Made by a program: the position numbers and the translations under genes. A model generated the notes under the pieces. It saw only the letters and a program-made list of their open reading frames with translations, was not told the origin of the DNA and searched no databases. Below are positions 1 through 8,730 of a stretch of DNA of 49,611 nucleotides, one piece after another. Each line of letters starts with the position of its first letter. Position 1 is the first letter of the stretch. The stretch lies in assembly GCA_002083595.1 (NCBI GenBank), contig MSXT01000036.1:1-49611 (forward strand), given 5' to 3'. The stretch comes from Proteobacteria bacterium ST_bin16 (GTDB lineage: Bacteria; Pseudomonadota; Gammaproteobacteria; Burkholderiales; Nitrosomonadaceae).

Positions 1-1
1 G

Positions 2-20
2 TCTCTGCTAGTCTAGAGCC
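2..20. repeat. Left copy of 19-bp window-terminal inverted repeat
   Basis: These 19 bases are the exact reverse complement of the last 19 bases of the window (49593-49611). The left copy contains the stop codon of the first gene (13-15, reverse strand). It could be a real short inverted repeat, a join artefact of assembly or leftover adapter. The sequence alone cannot decide. Confidence 0.85.
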
Positions 21-1443
21 TTCTTTTTATCAAGGCTCTCATCAAGTAATCCCTCAGCACACCCATTGATGAGAGCTCGCTGGGTTCGATCTGATTGGTT
101 GTTCCCGCGCACCAGTCCGCGTAGATCAAACCGATAGCTTTGCCATTGAAAACCAGCGGCAACAGGATAAAGGCATCGACATCCGGCAAAGTTTCCCTTA
201 ACCATGCCGGTATACTGGAAGAGGATCGGGTGGAAGCAACATCCTGGATAAATACGTCCGCTTTATTGGCAAGGGACAAATGGAACACATCGGCTGCGTA
301 TGCTTCGGGAAAAATCAATCCGGGTAACACTTCCGGTACGCCCTTGCCGAATCCGACTTTGGCTTTTAACATACCGGCATCGCGAAAGAAAGTAATCACA
401 CGATTAAAACCCATGCTCGCGTATAACGATTCAAGAGTCATGCTCAATACGACATTGAAGTCTGTTCCCTGCGCCAGCGCCATCTTGAGTTCACGAATAC
501 TGACAGCCAGACGTTCGCGCGAGTCATCGGGTTTACCAATGGATTTTCCGCTTTCCGGAATACCGGGAAATTCAGCAGCCGTCTGCTGCGCCAAATCGAC
601 CGATTCAGCGAGATCCTCGGTGGAAATCAGTAATGATTCGCTATAACGTGACACATATTGCTTTAAATCATCCTCGTTGCACTGATGAGCTAATAGCAAT
701 GCAACGCCACTGGCAAAATTAGCCATCACTTTCAACCAATCGGACGAACCCGGTATGCTAATTTCCGTGAAGGTTGCCGAGCTGATCATGCAGTGGGATA
801 TTTTCTTGGGCAGACACCAGTTCCTGGCAATTTCCTGAGAAATTTCATCAACAGATGCTCCGGTTACTTCCCGCGCCGCGTCGTTCTCGCTTATCGCGTT
901 ACCCTGCGCAATTTCTTGAATCCTGGACCACTCATCAGGGAAATAAAATACCAGCATCAGACGGCCAAGATGATGCAACAACGCGCATACAACGGCCTCT
1001 TCGCCGTTCACCATATTCATTTTAGTCACAACATTGCGGACGACATTTCCAGCCAATATCGCTTTCGCCAGTTCCCTGCGCGCTTCGTCCGATACCGGTG
1101 CGGAAGCGGAAAGCGTATCGATGAAACGGATACTGAGGGTAATATGCGCTATGGTATCGATGCCAAGCACGACCGCGGCTTGGGTGATGGTGGTAATTTC
1201 CCCGCCCATTCCGGAATACATGGCGGAGTTGGCCAAACGGATCACTTTCTGGGTCAAAGTGAAATCATTCAGAATCACACGGGCAATATCGGCGATATTT
1301 TTATTTTGATCGTGCATCAACTCATCCAGATGCTGCACGGATTTTGCAAAGGCAGGGAAATCACCTTTCTCGCTCATGCGCTTTGTCAACAAGGCAAAGA
1401 ACCGATCTTTACTGTTTTCAAGCTCGGGAGCAGATTCCGTCAT
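13..1443 (-). CDS. HDOD domain protein with C-terminal GAF domain
   Basis: This 476-residue protein has an HDOD domain at about residues 20-220, which is a catalytically unproven relative of HD phosphohydrolases used in signalling. The stretch NDFTLTQKVIRLANSAMY and a later HHLGRLML motif are typical of the family. A GAF-like domain occupies about residues 320-470 and ends in a conserved-looking LPLVFNGKAIGLIYAD strand pattern. The ATG start overlaps the stop of the upstream GGDEF/EAL gene by four bases (ATGA), so the two are almost certainly translated as a coupled pair. The likely role is cytoplasmic signal relay connected with cyclic-di-GMP, but the partner is unknown. The stop codon lies inside the window-terminal repeat, so the last residue or two could be altered if that repeat is artificial. 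Confidence 0.88.
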   Translation of the reverse strand: MTESAPELENSKDRFFALLTKRMSEKGDFPAFAKSVQHLDELMHDQNKNIADIARVILNDFTLTQKVIRLANSAMYSGMGGEITTITQAAVVLGIDTIAHITLSIRFIDTLSASAPVSDEARRELAKAILAGNVVRNVVTKMNMVNGEEAVVCALLHHLGRLMLVFYFPDEWSRIQEIAQGNAISENDAAREVTGASVDEISQEIARNWCLPKKISHCMISSATFTEISIPGSSDWLKVMANFASGVALLLAHQCNEDDLKQYVSRYSESLLISTEDLAESVDLAQQTAAEFPGIPESGKSIGKPDDSRERLAVSIRELKMALAQGTDFNVVLSMTLESLYASMGFNRVITFFRDAGMLKAKVGFGKGVPEVLPGLIFPEAYAADVFHLSLANKADVFIQDVASTRSSSSIPAWLRETLPDVDAFILLPLVFNGKAIGLIYADWCAGTTNQIEPSELSSMGVLRDYLMRALIKRRL

Positions 1444-3080
1444 GCCATGTATTTCTCTTTAAATGCATCCGAGTGCACCGGCCTGCCGGTCAAATAGCCT
1501 TGCACCAGATTGCATCCCTCTTGCTTCAAGAAACCCAGTTGCGCATCATTTTCCACACCCTCGGCGACGACCAGCAGGTTCAATCCTTCCGCCAGACTGA
1601 GAATTGTGCCGACAATCGCCATATCTTCCGCACTGTTCACCACGTCATCCACAAACGACTTATCAATCTTCAGCACAGATAGCGGAAATCTTTTCAAATA
1701 AGCCAATGAGGAATAACCGGTGCCGAAATCATCAATGGCGATTTTTACCCCGGCCGCATGCAATTGCGTCAGAACCGCCCCGGAACGCTGCGGATTTTCC
1801 ATCAATACACCTTCGGTGATTTCAAGCATCAGATTGCCCGGTAATAATCCGGATTCATCTAATGCTTTATGGATCATATCGAGAAAATCCTCTTGCACAA
1901 ATTGGCGCGGGGATACATTGACGGAGATATAAAAATCTTTAAGGCCAGCTACCTGCCATTGTTTAGCTTGATAGCACGCACTGCGCAAAGCCCATGCACC
2001 GAGAATCTTTATCAACCCGCTGTTTTCCGCCAAGGGAATAAATTTCATCGGTGAAACAAAGCCCCTGCTTGGATTCTGCCATCGCATCAACGCTTCCGCG
2101 CCCTTCAATTGACCAGTTTGTGTACAAAAGATCGGTTGATAGTGCAGCATAAACTCACCGTTCTCGATTCCCTCGTACATGGCCGATTCCAGCGATAAAT
2201 CGCTTCTTTCGGTATCGTCGACCTGATCGCTATAAATTCTCCAGTAATTCTTACCTTGCGCTTTCGCTCTGTACATCGCCATTTCGGCATTCCGGTACAA
2301 GAGCGAAGCGTCTTGGCCATGTTCCGGATACATGGAAACACCCAAGCTGGCACTGATATGCAGGGTATGTTCGCCAATGCGGAAAGACCGCTGCATGGCG
2401 GCTAAAATCTTCCTGGCAATCAATTCGATATTTTCCCGCCCCGCACTCAGCATGATCATGGAAAATTCATCATCACTGACACGCGCCACCGTATCGCTGC
2501 GACGCACGCAATTTTGCAGCCGTTCCGCTACAGCCTTGATCAGCTCGTCACCGATACTGTGTCCCAACAAATCGTTAATTTTTCTATAACCATCCAAGCT
2601 CAACACAATCAACGACAAGACATTCTTTTCCCGCTGCGCCGTTTGAATGTTCATGGCAATACGATCGTCGAGCAAGACTTTGCCCGGCAATCCGGTCAAG
2701 GCATCGTGCGTGGAGAGGTAAACCAGGCGGCTTTCGCTATCCTTCCAGTGCGTAGCATCAAATGCCGCGATAAGATATTTATCCTCCGGCAACGCATGCA
2801 TGTAACAATCAACCCAAACCGGCAATACGCGCTGCCGCAGAAGACGACAGATGAAAGTTTGTTTCTCACCGCTCTGCTTCGATTTTTCCCGGGCCTCGGC
2901 AAACAGTGCCATATCTTCAGGTTGAATGAATAATTCAATCGGCTCTTGCAATAACTCTACCGGTAATTGCAAAAATGCCTGCGAAGGTTTGGATGCTTGT
3001 TCAATGACGCCGTGCGTATTTATGCACACCGCAAAGTCACTGATACAGGAAAGCAAATCGAAAGAGGCATGTGGATTCAC
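1440..3080 (-). CDS. PAS-like/degenerate GGDEF/EAL protein, probable cyclic-di-GMP phosphodiesterase
   Basis: A 546-residue cytoplasmic protein with no membrane segment. A PAS-like sensor covers about residues 8-110, a GGDEF domain about 122-285 and an EAL domain about 297-540. The GGDEF signature is degenerate: SDDEF at residues 202-206, which argues against cyclase activity, although it may still bind GTP. The EAL domain looks intact: the EAL motif at 329-331, an ITEG glutamate, the DDFGTGYSS loop, the KIDKSFV lysine and the AEGVE glutamate are all present. It is therefore best read as a phosphodiesterase. The start is GTG, supported by a GGAGG Shine-Dalgarno sequence ten bases upstream; no in-frame ATG competes. 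It is translationally coupled to the downstream HDOD gene. Confidence 0.9.
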   Translation of the reverse strand: MNPHASFDLLSCISDFAVCINTHGVIEQASKPSQAFLQLPVELLQEPIELFIQPEDMALFAEAREKSKQSGEKQTFICRLLRQRVLPVWVDCYMHALPEDKYLIAAFDATHWKDSESRLVYLSTHDALTGLPGKVLLDDRIAMNIQTAQREKNVLSLIVLSLDGYRKINDLLGHSIGDELIKAVAERLQNCVRRSDTVARVSDDEFSMIMLSAGRENIELIARKILAAMQRSFRIGEHTLHISASLGVSMYPEHGQDASLLYRNAEMAMYRAKAQGKNYWRIYSDQVDDTERSDLSLESAMYEGIENGEFMLHYQPIFCTQTGQLKGAEALMRWQNPSRGFVSPMKFIPLAENSGLIKILGAWALRSACYQAKQWQVAGLKDFYISVNVSPRQFVQEDFLDMIHKALDESGLLPGNLMLEITEGVLMENPQRSGAVLTQLHAAGVKIAIDDFGTGYSSLAYLKRFPLSVLKIDKSFVDDVVNSAEDMAIVGTILSLAEGLNLLVVAEGVENDAQLGFLKQEGCNLVQGYLTGRPVHSDAFKEKYMA

Positions 3081-3495
3081 TATAAAACAACCTCCAAATA
3101 GCGATAATCTGATTTAGTACGGAAACTATTATGCAATCGTTCATCCATTGCAGACTGTTACAAAACGCATGCGTATCATCGAATTTTCACAAAACAACCG
3201 AAATACCCATGCAGTGAACTGATTGTTACGGCTTACTAATGACTTACTTGAGGTTTCGCAGGAATGCGCAGAGGCTAATCGAGAAAAGAATGGATCGTGG
3301 AATAAGCAGTAGTGATCTGCTTTCAGAAGAAAACAGCGGGGATCCCGCTGTTCCGGTTCCCCTGGGCTGAGAAAAAAACCACAACCCGCGCTGGCATAGC
3401 GATCAGTGCCGATTGCCGCCATTGCTTGTGCGGTTTCTTACGAAGATCGATCTATGCCATAAGCGATGAAAAGCAGCTTTCTGTTATTACCAGCA
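3081..3495. other. Gene-free interval between the thiolase and GGDEF/EAL genes
   Basis: I see no credible gene here. An open frame on the reverse strand (3141-3422) has a composition unlike a protein and no recognisable domain. The interval holds the terminator at 3327-3350 and presumably the promoter of the GGDEF/EAL operon in its left part, but no clear -35/-10 pair was found. Confidence 0.6.
3327..3350 (-). terminator. Rho-independent terminator after the beta-oxidation operon
   Basis: A 7-bp G+C-rich stem, CAGCGGG/CCCGCTG with a 3-base loop, spans 3334-3350. Read on the reverse strand it is followed by TTTTCTTCTG. It sits about 150 bases past the thiolase stop, in the right orientation to end the fadN-like/thiolase transcript. 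Confidence 0.7.
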
Positions 3496-4695
3496 TTAAA
3501 GCGCTTCAAACACACCGGCTGCGCCCATGCCGCTGCCAATGCACATCGTCACCATGCCGTATTTCAGTTTATGGCGGCGCAATCCATGCAGCAAGGTGGC
3601 CACCCGGATAGAACCGGTTGCTCCGAGCGGATGGCCCAAGGCAATCGCTCCACCCAACGGATTCACTTTGCTGCGGTCCAGCCCCAGATCGTGAATCACG
3701 GCGAGGCTTTGTGCCGCAAACGCTTCATTCAATTCGATCCAATCCAGGTCGTCTTGTTTGATGCCAGTTTGCGCCAATACTTTGGGAATCGCTTTGATCG
3801 GCCCGACGCCCATAATTTCAGGCGGCACACCAGCCACCGAGAAACCGATAAAGCGGCCGAGCGGCGATAGGTTGAAACGCTTCAATGCAGCTTCGCTCAT
3901 CAGTACCACTGCCCCTGCACCATCCGACATCTGCGAACTATTGCCCGCAGTGACCGATCCTTTTGCCGCGAATACCGGTCTCAATTTCGCCAATACCTCG
4001 GCGCTGGTATCGGCGCGCGGCCCTTCGTCGGTATCCTTGACCGCAATCTCTTCATGTACGGTATGCGTAATCAAGTCCGGTCGTTTTTCATCGACGGTAT
4101 AGGCTGCAATTTCATCTTTAAACTCACCCGTCGCGATCGCCTTTATCGCCCGCTGATGACTGGTCAGGGCAAATTCATCTTGATCTTCGCGCGAAACCTT
4201 CCATTGCTCCGCCACTTTCTCGGCAGTCATGCCCATGCCGTAAGCAATCGCGACATTTTCCTCATGCTGGAACATCGCCGGATTCATCGCCACCTTATTA
4301 CCCATCATCGGCACCATGCTCATGCTCTCGGTACCGCCGGCAATCATCACATCGGCTTCGCCGAGGCGGATGCGGTCCGCCGCCAACGCAACCGATTGCA
4401 GACCGGACGCGCAAAAACGATTCACCGTCATTCCCGCGACACTGTTCGGCAAACCGGCCAGTAACAGCGCCACGCGTGCGACATTGATGCCCTGCTCCGC
4501 TTCCGGCATGGCGCAACCGACGATGACATCGTCAATCGCGGCTGGATCGAGTCCCTCACACTGTTTCATCACCGCGTGCAGCACATGCACCAGCATGTCA
4601 TCGGGACGCACATTCTTGAACATACCGCGCGGCGCTTTTCCAACCGGTGTACGTGCGGCAGCGACAATATAGGCTTCTTGCGTTTGCTTGGTCAT
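3496..4695 (-). CDS. fadA: Acetyl-CoA acyltransferase (3-ketoacyl-CoA thiolase)
   Basis: This 399-residue thiolase cleaves 3-ketoacyl-CoA with CoA in the last step of beta-oxidation. The nucleophilic cysteine lies in NRFCASGLQS near residue 91. The family's GHPLGATG histidine motif and the C-terminal CIGSGMGAAG cysteine motif are both intact, and the length is normal. The ATG has a GGAG Shine-Dalgarno six bases upstream. It lies 23 bases downstream of the hydroxyacyl-CoA dehydrogenase/enoyl-CoA hydratase gene, so the two form an operon. An acetoacetyl-CoA thiolase role is possible, but the neighbour favours beta-oxidation. The symbol is assigned by role; FadI-like naming would be equally defensible. 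Confidence 0.92.
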   Translation of the reverse strand: MTKQTQEAYIVAAARTPVGKAPRGMFKNVRPDDMLVHVLHAVMKQCEGLDPAAIDDVIVGCAMPEAEQGINVARVALLLAGLPNSVAGMTVNRFCASGLQSVALAADRIRLGEADVMIAGGTESMSMVPMMGNKVAMNPAMFQHEENVAIAYGMGMTAEKVAEQWKVSREDQDEFALTSHQRAIKAIATGEFKDEIAAYTVDEKRPDLITHTVHEEIAVKDTDEGPRADTSAEVLAKLRPVFAAKGSVTAGNSSQMSDGAGAVVLMSEAALKRFNLSPLGRFIGFSVAGVPPEIMGVGPIKAIPKVLAQTGIKQDDLDWIELNEAFAAQSLAVIHDLGLDRSKVNPLGGAIALGHPLGATGSIRVATLLHGLRRHKLKYGMVTMCIGSGMGAAGVFEAL

Positions 4696-4718
4696 AGGAT
4701 TCTCCGTGAATCGTGAAA

Positions 4719-7247
4719 TCAGTTTCTTAGCGGTTTGCCGGTTTTCAAGGTGTATTCAATGCGGGCCTGGGTTTTTTCCGTCGCCAGTAATTCCATAAAA
4801 GCTGCGCGCTCCAATTCCAGGAACCAGTCTTCGTCGACCAGACTGCCCGGCGTTAAATCGCCACCGCACATCACATGCGCCACTTTATTCGCAATCAGAT
4901 TGTCATGCTCGGAAATGAAACCGCCTTCGCGCATGTTCACCAGTTGGCTTTGAATCGTTGCAATACCGGTGTTACCCGCCACCGGAATTTCCCGCATCCG
5001 TAATGGCGGACGATAACCGGCTTCCGCTAACGCCAGCGCTTGGGCCTTGGCCACGTGCAGCAATTCGAAACGATGCATCACGACGGTATCGGCGCTGCGC
5101 AGGTAACCGAGTTCTTTCGCCTGCTCGGCGCTTTTCCCCAGTTCCGCCATCGCCACGGTTTGGAAATAATATTTTAATTGCGGAAAAGGATCGCCATCCT
5201 TGGCATTTTGCGCGGCCCGCATGGCAAACTCCTTACATCCGCCGCCCGCCGGCAGCAATCCAACCCCGGTTTCGACCAGGCCAATATAACTTTCCAGCGT
5301 AGCCACAGCCCGGTCGCAGTGCATGACAAACTCACACCCGCCGCCCAACGCCAGACCATCCACGGCGGCCACGGTCGGAATCATCGAATAGCGCAGCCTC
5401 TGCGACGTTTGCTGAAACTGCTTGATCATGCCTTCCACTTCAGCCAGTTTCTTGGCCATCAGCACATCGGCCAGATCCAATTCGCGCGCCACATGCAAGA
5501 CCGTTTCCTGGGTCGATTTGCGCAATTTCTTCAGGAGCGACTGAAATGCTGTCGGGGGTTTTGGTGGTGCAGGCGGTGCATTGCTTTGTTGCGCATCCAC
5601 TTTGGGTTTCTCAGTGGCTTTCTGCAAATTGGCACCGGCGGAAAACGGCGGTTCAGTTTGCCAGATCACCAAGGCGCGCCAGTTCTGTTCGGCTTCCTTG
5701 ATCGCCTGTTGTACCCCTTCCAACACGTCGATACCGATCGTATGCATCTTGCTCTTGAAACTCAGAATGGCGATTTTATCGCCGGTATGCCACAGCCTGA
5801 CTGCATCCGTTTCAAAGATAGTTTCCCCGTAGGCCGCCGGTTCGTCGATCAGGCGATCGGGAAACAGCTGGCGCTGATACACCGGCAATCTTGAACGCAG
5901 CTGCGGCTTTCCGGAAGCCGGAGCAAACGAGCCTTGCGCGGAATGTACGCTTTGTGACTCACTTTCGGCGATTGCCGTGACCCATTGCGGTAACGGCGCC
6001 AGGCTCATGCTTTTACCGGCAGCGATATCTTCCTGGATCCAATCGGCGATCTGTTTCCATCCGGCGGCTTGCCAGATTTCAAAAGGCCCTTGATTCCAGC
6101 CGAATCCCCAACGCACCGCCAGATCCAAGTCACGGGCATTATCGGCAATGGTTTCCAGCTGCACCGCGCAGTAATGGAACAAATCGCGGAAAATCGACCA
6201 CAAAAACTGCGCCTGCGGCTGATGACTGTTGCGCAACGCGGCAAACTTCTCAGCCGGGCTACTGTATTTCAACAACCGCTTCAGATCGTCGTCCACTTCC
6301 GCACCTGAAAGCCGGTACGTCTGTGCCGCAAGATCAAATACATGGATTTCATTCTTGATTTTCTGATACACCCCGCGCTTCACTTTTTCACCCAGCGCAC
6401 CGGCCTGAATCAGGCCTTGCAACCAATCCGGCGCAGCAAAATAGCGATGCCAGGGATCGTCCGTCAGCGTGTCGCGCATCGTATTGATAACATGCGCCAG
6501 CGTATCCAGACCCACCACATCGGCGGTGCGGAACGTCGCGCTCTTGGGACGGCCAATCAGCGCACCGGTCAGCGCATCAACCAGATCGAAACCAAAATCG
6601 AACGCGCGGCCATGATGCATCGTCGCCAGCAACGAAAAAACGCCAATACGGTTGGCGATGAAATTCGGCGTATCCTTGGCGCGGATCACGCCCTTGCCCA
6701 AATTCGTAACGAGAAATTCTTCGAGATGATCCAGCATGGCCGCGTCGCTGGCCTGACAAGGGATCAATTCGACCAGATGCATATAGCGCGGCGGATTGAA
6801 GAAATGGATACCGCAGAAACGATGGCGCAACGTTTCGGGAAATGCTTCGGCCAACTGATTGATCGATAAACCGGAAGTGTTACTGGCAAAAATCGTGTGT
6901 TCACCCAGATGGGGCGCTACTTTGACGTACAGATCGCGTTTCCAGTCCATGCGTTCGGCAATGGCTTCGATCACCAGATCGCAATCTTTCAGCAATTCGA
7001 GATGTTGCTCGTAATTCGCTGCTTGAATACAAGTCGCTTTGGTTTTGACCGACAACGGCGCGGGTTCTTGCTTTTTCAGCTTCTCCACGGCTTTGATCAC
7101 GTTGGCGTTGGGATTACCGGCATCGCCCGGCAGCTCAAACAGCAATGTTTCGATATTGGCATTTACCAAATGCGCCGCAATCTGCGCCCCCATCACACCA
7201 GCCCCGAGTACCGCCGCTTTACGCACCAAAAAACGTTGCCCGCTCAA
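4719..7247 (-). CDS. 3-hydroxyacyl-CoA dehydrogenase/enoyl-CoA hydratase of FadN-like domain order, TTG start
   Basis: A multifunctional beta-oxidation enzyme of 842 residues from the proposed start. The N-terminal half is the NAD-dependent 3-hydroxyacyl-CoA dehydrogenase: the Rossmann motif AAVLGAGVMGAQIAAHL is at the very start, followed by the catalytic-region motif GIHFFNPPRYMHLVE. The C-terminal part is a crotonase/enoyl-CoA hydratase domain with AAVDGLALGGGCEF and an ETGVGLLPAGGG segment. This order is the reverse of E. coli FadB/FadJ and like Bacillus FadN. The start chosen is TTG at 7247: a perfect AGGAGG lies five bases upstream (7253-7258) and the Rossmann motif follows about ten residues later. 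A longer frame to 7337 has no such signal. A proline-rich linker (about residues 570-585) lies in the second half. It is co-transcribed with the thiolase. Confidence 0.9.
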   Translation of the reverse strand: MSGQRFLVRKAAVLGAGVMGAQIAAHLVNANIETLLFELPGDAGNPNANVIKAVEKLKKQEPAPLSVKTKATCIQAANYEQHLELLKDCDLVIEAIAERMDWKRDLYVKVAPHLGEHTIFASNTSGLSINQLAEAFPETLRHRFCGIHFFNPPRYMHLVELIPCQASDAAMLDHLEEFLVTNLGKGVIRAKDTPNFIANRIGVFSLLATMHHGRAFDFGFDLVDALTGALIGRPKSATFRTADVVGLDTLAHVINTMRDTLTDDPWHRYFAAPDWLQGLIQAGALGEKVKRGVYQKIKNEIHVFDLAAQTYRLSGAEVDDDLKRLLKYSSPAEKFAALRNSHQPQAQFLWSIFRDLFHYCAVQLETIADNARDLDLAVRWGFGWNQGPFEIWQAAGWKQIADWIQEDIAAGKSMSLAPLPQWVTAIAESESQSVHSAQGSFAPASGKPQLRSRLPVYQRQLFPDRLIDEPAAYGETIFETDAVRLWHTGDKIAILSFKSKMHTIGIDVLEGVQQAIKEAEQNWRALVIWQTEPPFSAGANLQKATEKPKVDAQQSNAPPAPPKPPTAFQSLLKKLRKSTQETVLHVARELDLADVLMAKKLAEVEGMIKQFQQTSQRLRYSMIPTVAAVDGLALGGGCEFVMHCDRAVATLESYIGLVETGVGLLPAGGGCKEFAMRAAQNAKDGDPFPQLKYYFQTVAMAELGKSAEQAKELGYLRSADTVVMHRFELLHVAKAQALALAEAGYRPPLRMREIPVAGNTGIATIQSQLVNMREGGFISEHDNLIANKVAHVMCGGDLTPGSLVDEDWFLELERAAFMELLATEKTQARIEYTLKTGKPLRN

Positions 7248-7252
7248 TTTCG

Positions 7253-7258
7253 CCTCCT
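7253..7258 (-). promoter_or_regulatory. Strong Shine-Dalgarno sequence that sets the TTG start
   Basis: The reverse strand reads AGGAGG followed by five bases (CGAAA) and then TTG. This is the best ribosome binding site in the area and fixes the start of the FadN-like enzyme at 7247 rather than at an upstream codon. Confidence 0.75.
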
Positions 7259-7387
7259 GCTTGATCCGGTTATGGAATAAGACACTGTTCGCATCGAACT
7301 GTGCTGCAAGAGTACAAGCATGAGACTCAAAGCGCAAGCTTGTTTGTTTATGCGGTTAGGCGGGAACCCAAACTTTACTGAGGGGCA

Positions 7388-7741
7388 TCACCCCCATACC
7401 GCCGCAAAGTGTTCCGCATTGAAACCCACGGTAGCTCGTTTTCCGTCGATAACCAGCGGGCGTTTGATCAAACGGCCATTGCCCGCAAGCAAAGCTAATA
7501 CTTCCGGCCCAGATAACGCAGGCAGCCGTTCCTTGATTTTCAATTCACGGTACTGCACGCCGCTGGTATTGAAAAGCTTGTTCAGTGGAACATTGGCGCG
7601 CTCGACAATCGCAGCGAGCTCTTCCGCGCCGGGCGGATTCCCGGTGATATCGATAAATTCGTAAGTAACCCCCGCCTGCTGCAAAAATTGCTCCGCCTTG
7701 CGGCAAGTGCCGCACTGTTTATAACCGTAGAATTTAAGCAT
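7388..7741 (-). CDS. ArsC/Spx-family thioredoxin-fold reductase
   Basis: A 117-residue protein of the ArsC-like branch of the thioredoxin superfamily (YffB/Spx group). The redox motif CGTC sits at about residues 10-13 in YKQCGTCRKAEQFL. The cis-proline region RLIKRPLVIDGKRATVGF near residues 90-107 is typical of the family. The usual partner is glutathione or another thiol; whether it reduces arsenate cannot be told, since most proteins of this subgroup are not proven arsenate reductases. There are no ars neighbours. It begins six bases after the cupin gene ends, so the two are likely one transcription unit. Confidence 0.88.
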   Translation of the reverse strand: MLKFYGYKQCGTCRKAEQFLQQAGVTYEFIDITGNPPGAEELAAIVERANVPLNKLFNTSGVQYRELKIKERLPALSGPEVLALLAGNGRLIKRPLVIDGKRATVGFNAEHFAAVWG

Positions 7742-7747
7742 GACTTG

Positions 7748-8116
7748 TCAACTCGCTGCTCCCGAGCTTTTCTCGCCACCCTTAGGTCCCCAAAACACCA
7801 CCCAAGTCGTAAAATCCGGCGAAAAATTCTCGAAACGGTGCTCGACATGCGCCGCGACGAAAAACACCATGCCTGGCTCAAACGCATGCCGCTCACCGGC
7901 AATGACGATTTCCCCACGGCCGGTATGAATGAAATACAACTCATCCTGATCGTGCGGCGTTTGTATATCGGAACCTCTAGGCACATACACCTCAACCGAC
8001 ATCGTGCCATGCGCAAACGCCAGCGTAAAAGGTTCACCCATCGGCCATTCCGGACTCGCCTTGCCGGGTATGCGTTGCATCAGGTCAGATAATGTTGCTT
8101 TCAGCATTTTTGTCAT
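7748..8116 (-). CDS. Small cupin-domain protein
   Basis: A 122-residue single-domain cupin. The first cupin motif is seen as TPHDQDELYFIHTGRGEI, with metal-binding H and E residues, and the second as FFVAAHVEHRFEN with a histidine pair. Proteins of this size bind a metal and a small ligand or act as simple isomerases or oxygenases; the substrate cannot be inferred. The ATG at 8116 is followed by a second possible start four codons later. It is the first gene of a short operon with the ArsC-like reductase. Confidence 0.8.
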   Translation of the reverse strand: MTKMLKATLSDLMQRIPGKASPEWPMGEPFTLAFAHGTMSVEVYVPRGSDIQTPHDQDELYFIHTGRGEIVIAGERHAFEPGMVFFVAAHVEHRFENFSPDFTTWVVFWGPKGGEKSSGAAS

Positions 8117-8313
8117 CTTTTTTGTTTTATGAAATGCCTTTATAAACGATCTAACTGCACTTACTCAGCACAGGGATTTTGGATTGTAACATCACAGAAA
8201 ATTATGATGAAGAAGGTTTTGATTAAGAAATAGCGACTTGACGCATACTTTACTCATTTCGCCAGATAGAGTGAAGTTCTGATTCTCACAAAATTTAGAT
8301 TACCGAAACTCAA

Positions 8314-8730
8314 TTATAATTTTATCTGCCATGGTAGAGCAGAATCATATTTTTCCTTTTCGCCATTTACAGATATATGACAATGCTTGTTATGAGGATT
8401 AACTCCTGTATATGGACGCCACTCCCATGGTTTAAATGTCGAGCTAATTATTTTACCATTATAAATTATATACTTAATTCTTTGATCTTTACTAGAAATC
8501 AATGAATCGACCAATTTCTGTGCATCACATCCATGTATAGGATCATGTGTGACATCTAGTGCAGTAACCACCCCAATTCCATTTTCGATTATCCACGGAT
8601 TATGATCAGATTTTCGTGATGCATGCGCTGCATCGCCGATAGTTCCATCACTAGAAACGCTACGATTAGGTGCAATTTGATTGATTTGCTCTCTTAATTT
8701 TTTAAGACTGCCTGCCACTCTCCACGCCAT
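8314..8730 (-). CDS. M15-like (D-Ala-D-Ala carboxypeptidase/endolysin-type) peptidase
   Basis: A 138-residue protein with the signature of a zinc-dependent M15-type peptidase: SDHNP at 41-45, ALD at 57-59 and HNKHCHIS at 113-120, which would supply the H/D/H metal ligands. Such enzymes cut the peptide part of peptidoglycan and are common in phage lysis modules and in cell-wall remodelling. No signal peptide is visible, as in a holin-dependent endolysin. Its first 29 bases overlap the end of the upstream holin-like gene, so translation is probably coupled. The base composition is clearly richer in A+T than the neighbouring metabolic genes, pointing to transfer. The exact bond cleaved is unknown. 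Confidence 0.78.
   Translation of the reverse strand: MAWRVAGSLKKLREQINQIAPNRSVSSDGTIGDAAHASRKSDHNPWIIENGIGVVTALDVTHDPIHGCDAQKLVDSLISSKDQRIKYIIYNGKIISSTFKPWEWRPYTGVNPHNKHCHISVNGEKEKYDSALPWQIKL

Noticed and set aside
793..1497. Long forward frame opposite the HDOD gene (and similar antisense frames such as 5178-5894, 29514-30134 and 40556-41041)
   Set aside because: They lie fully inside well-supported genes on the other strand, lack family features and have the arginine/histidine-rich composition of shadow frames.
3141..3422. Reverse open frame of 93 codons in the gap after the thiolase
   Set aside because: No domain, no ribosome binding site and a terminator runs through it.
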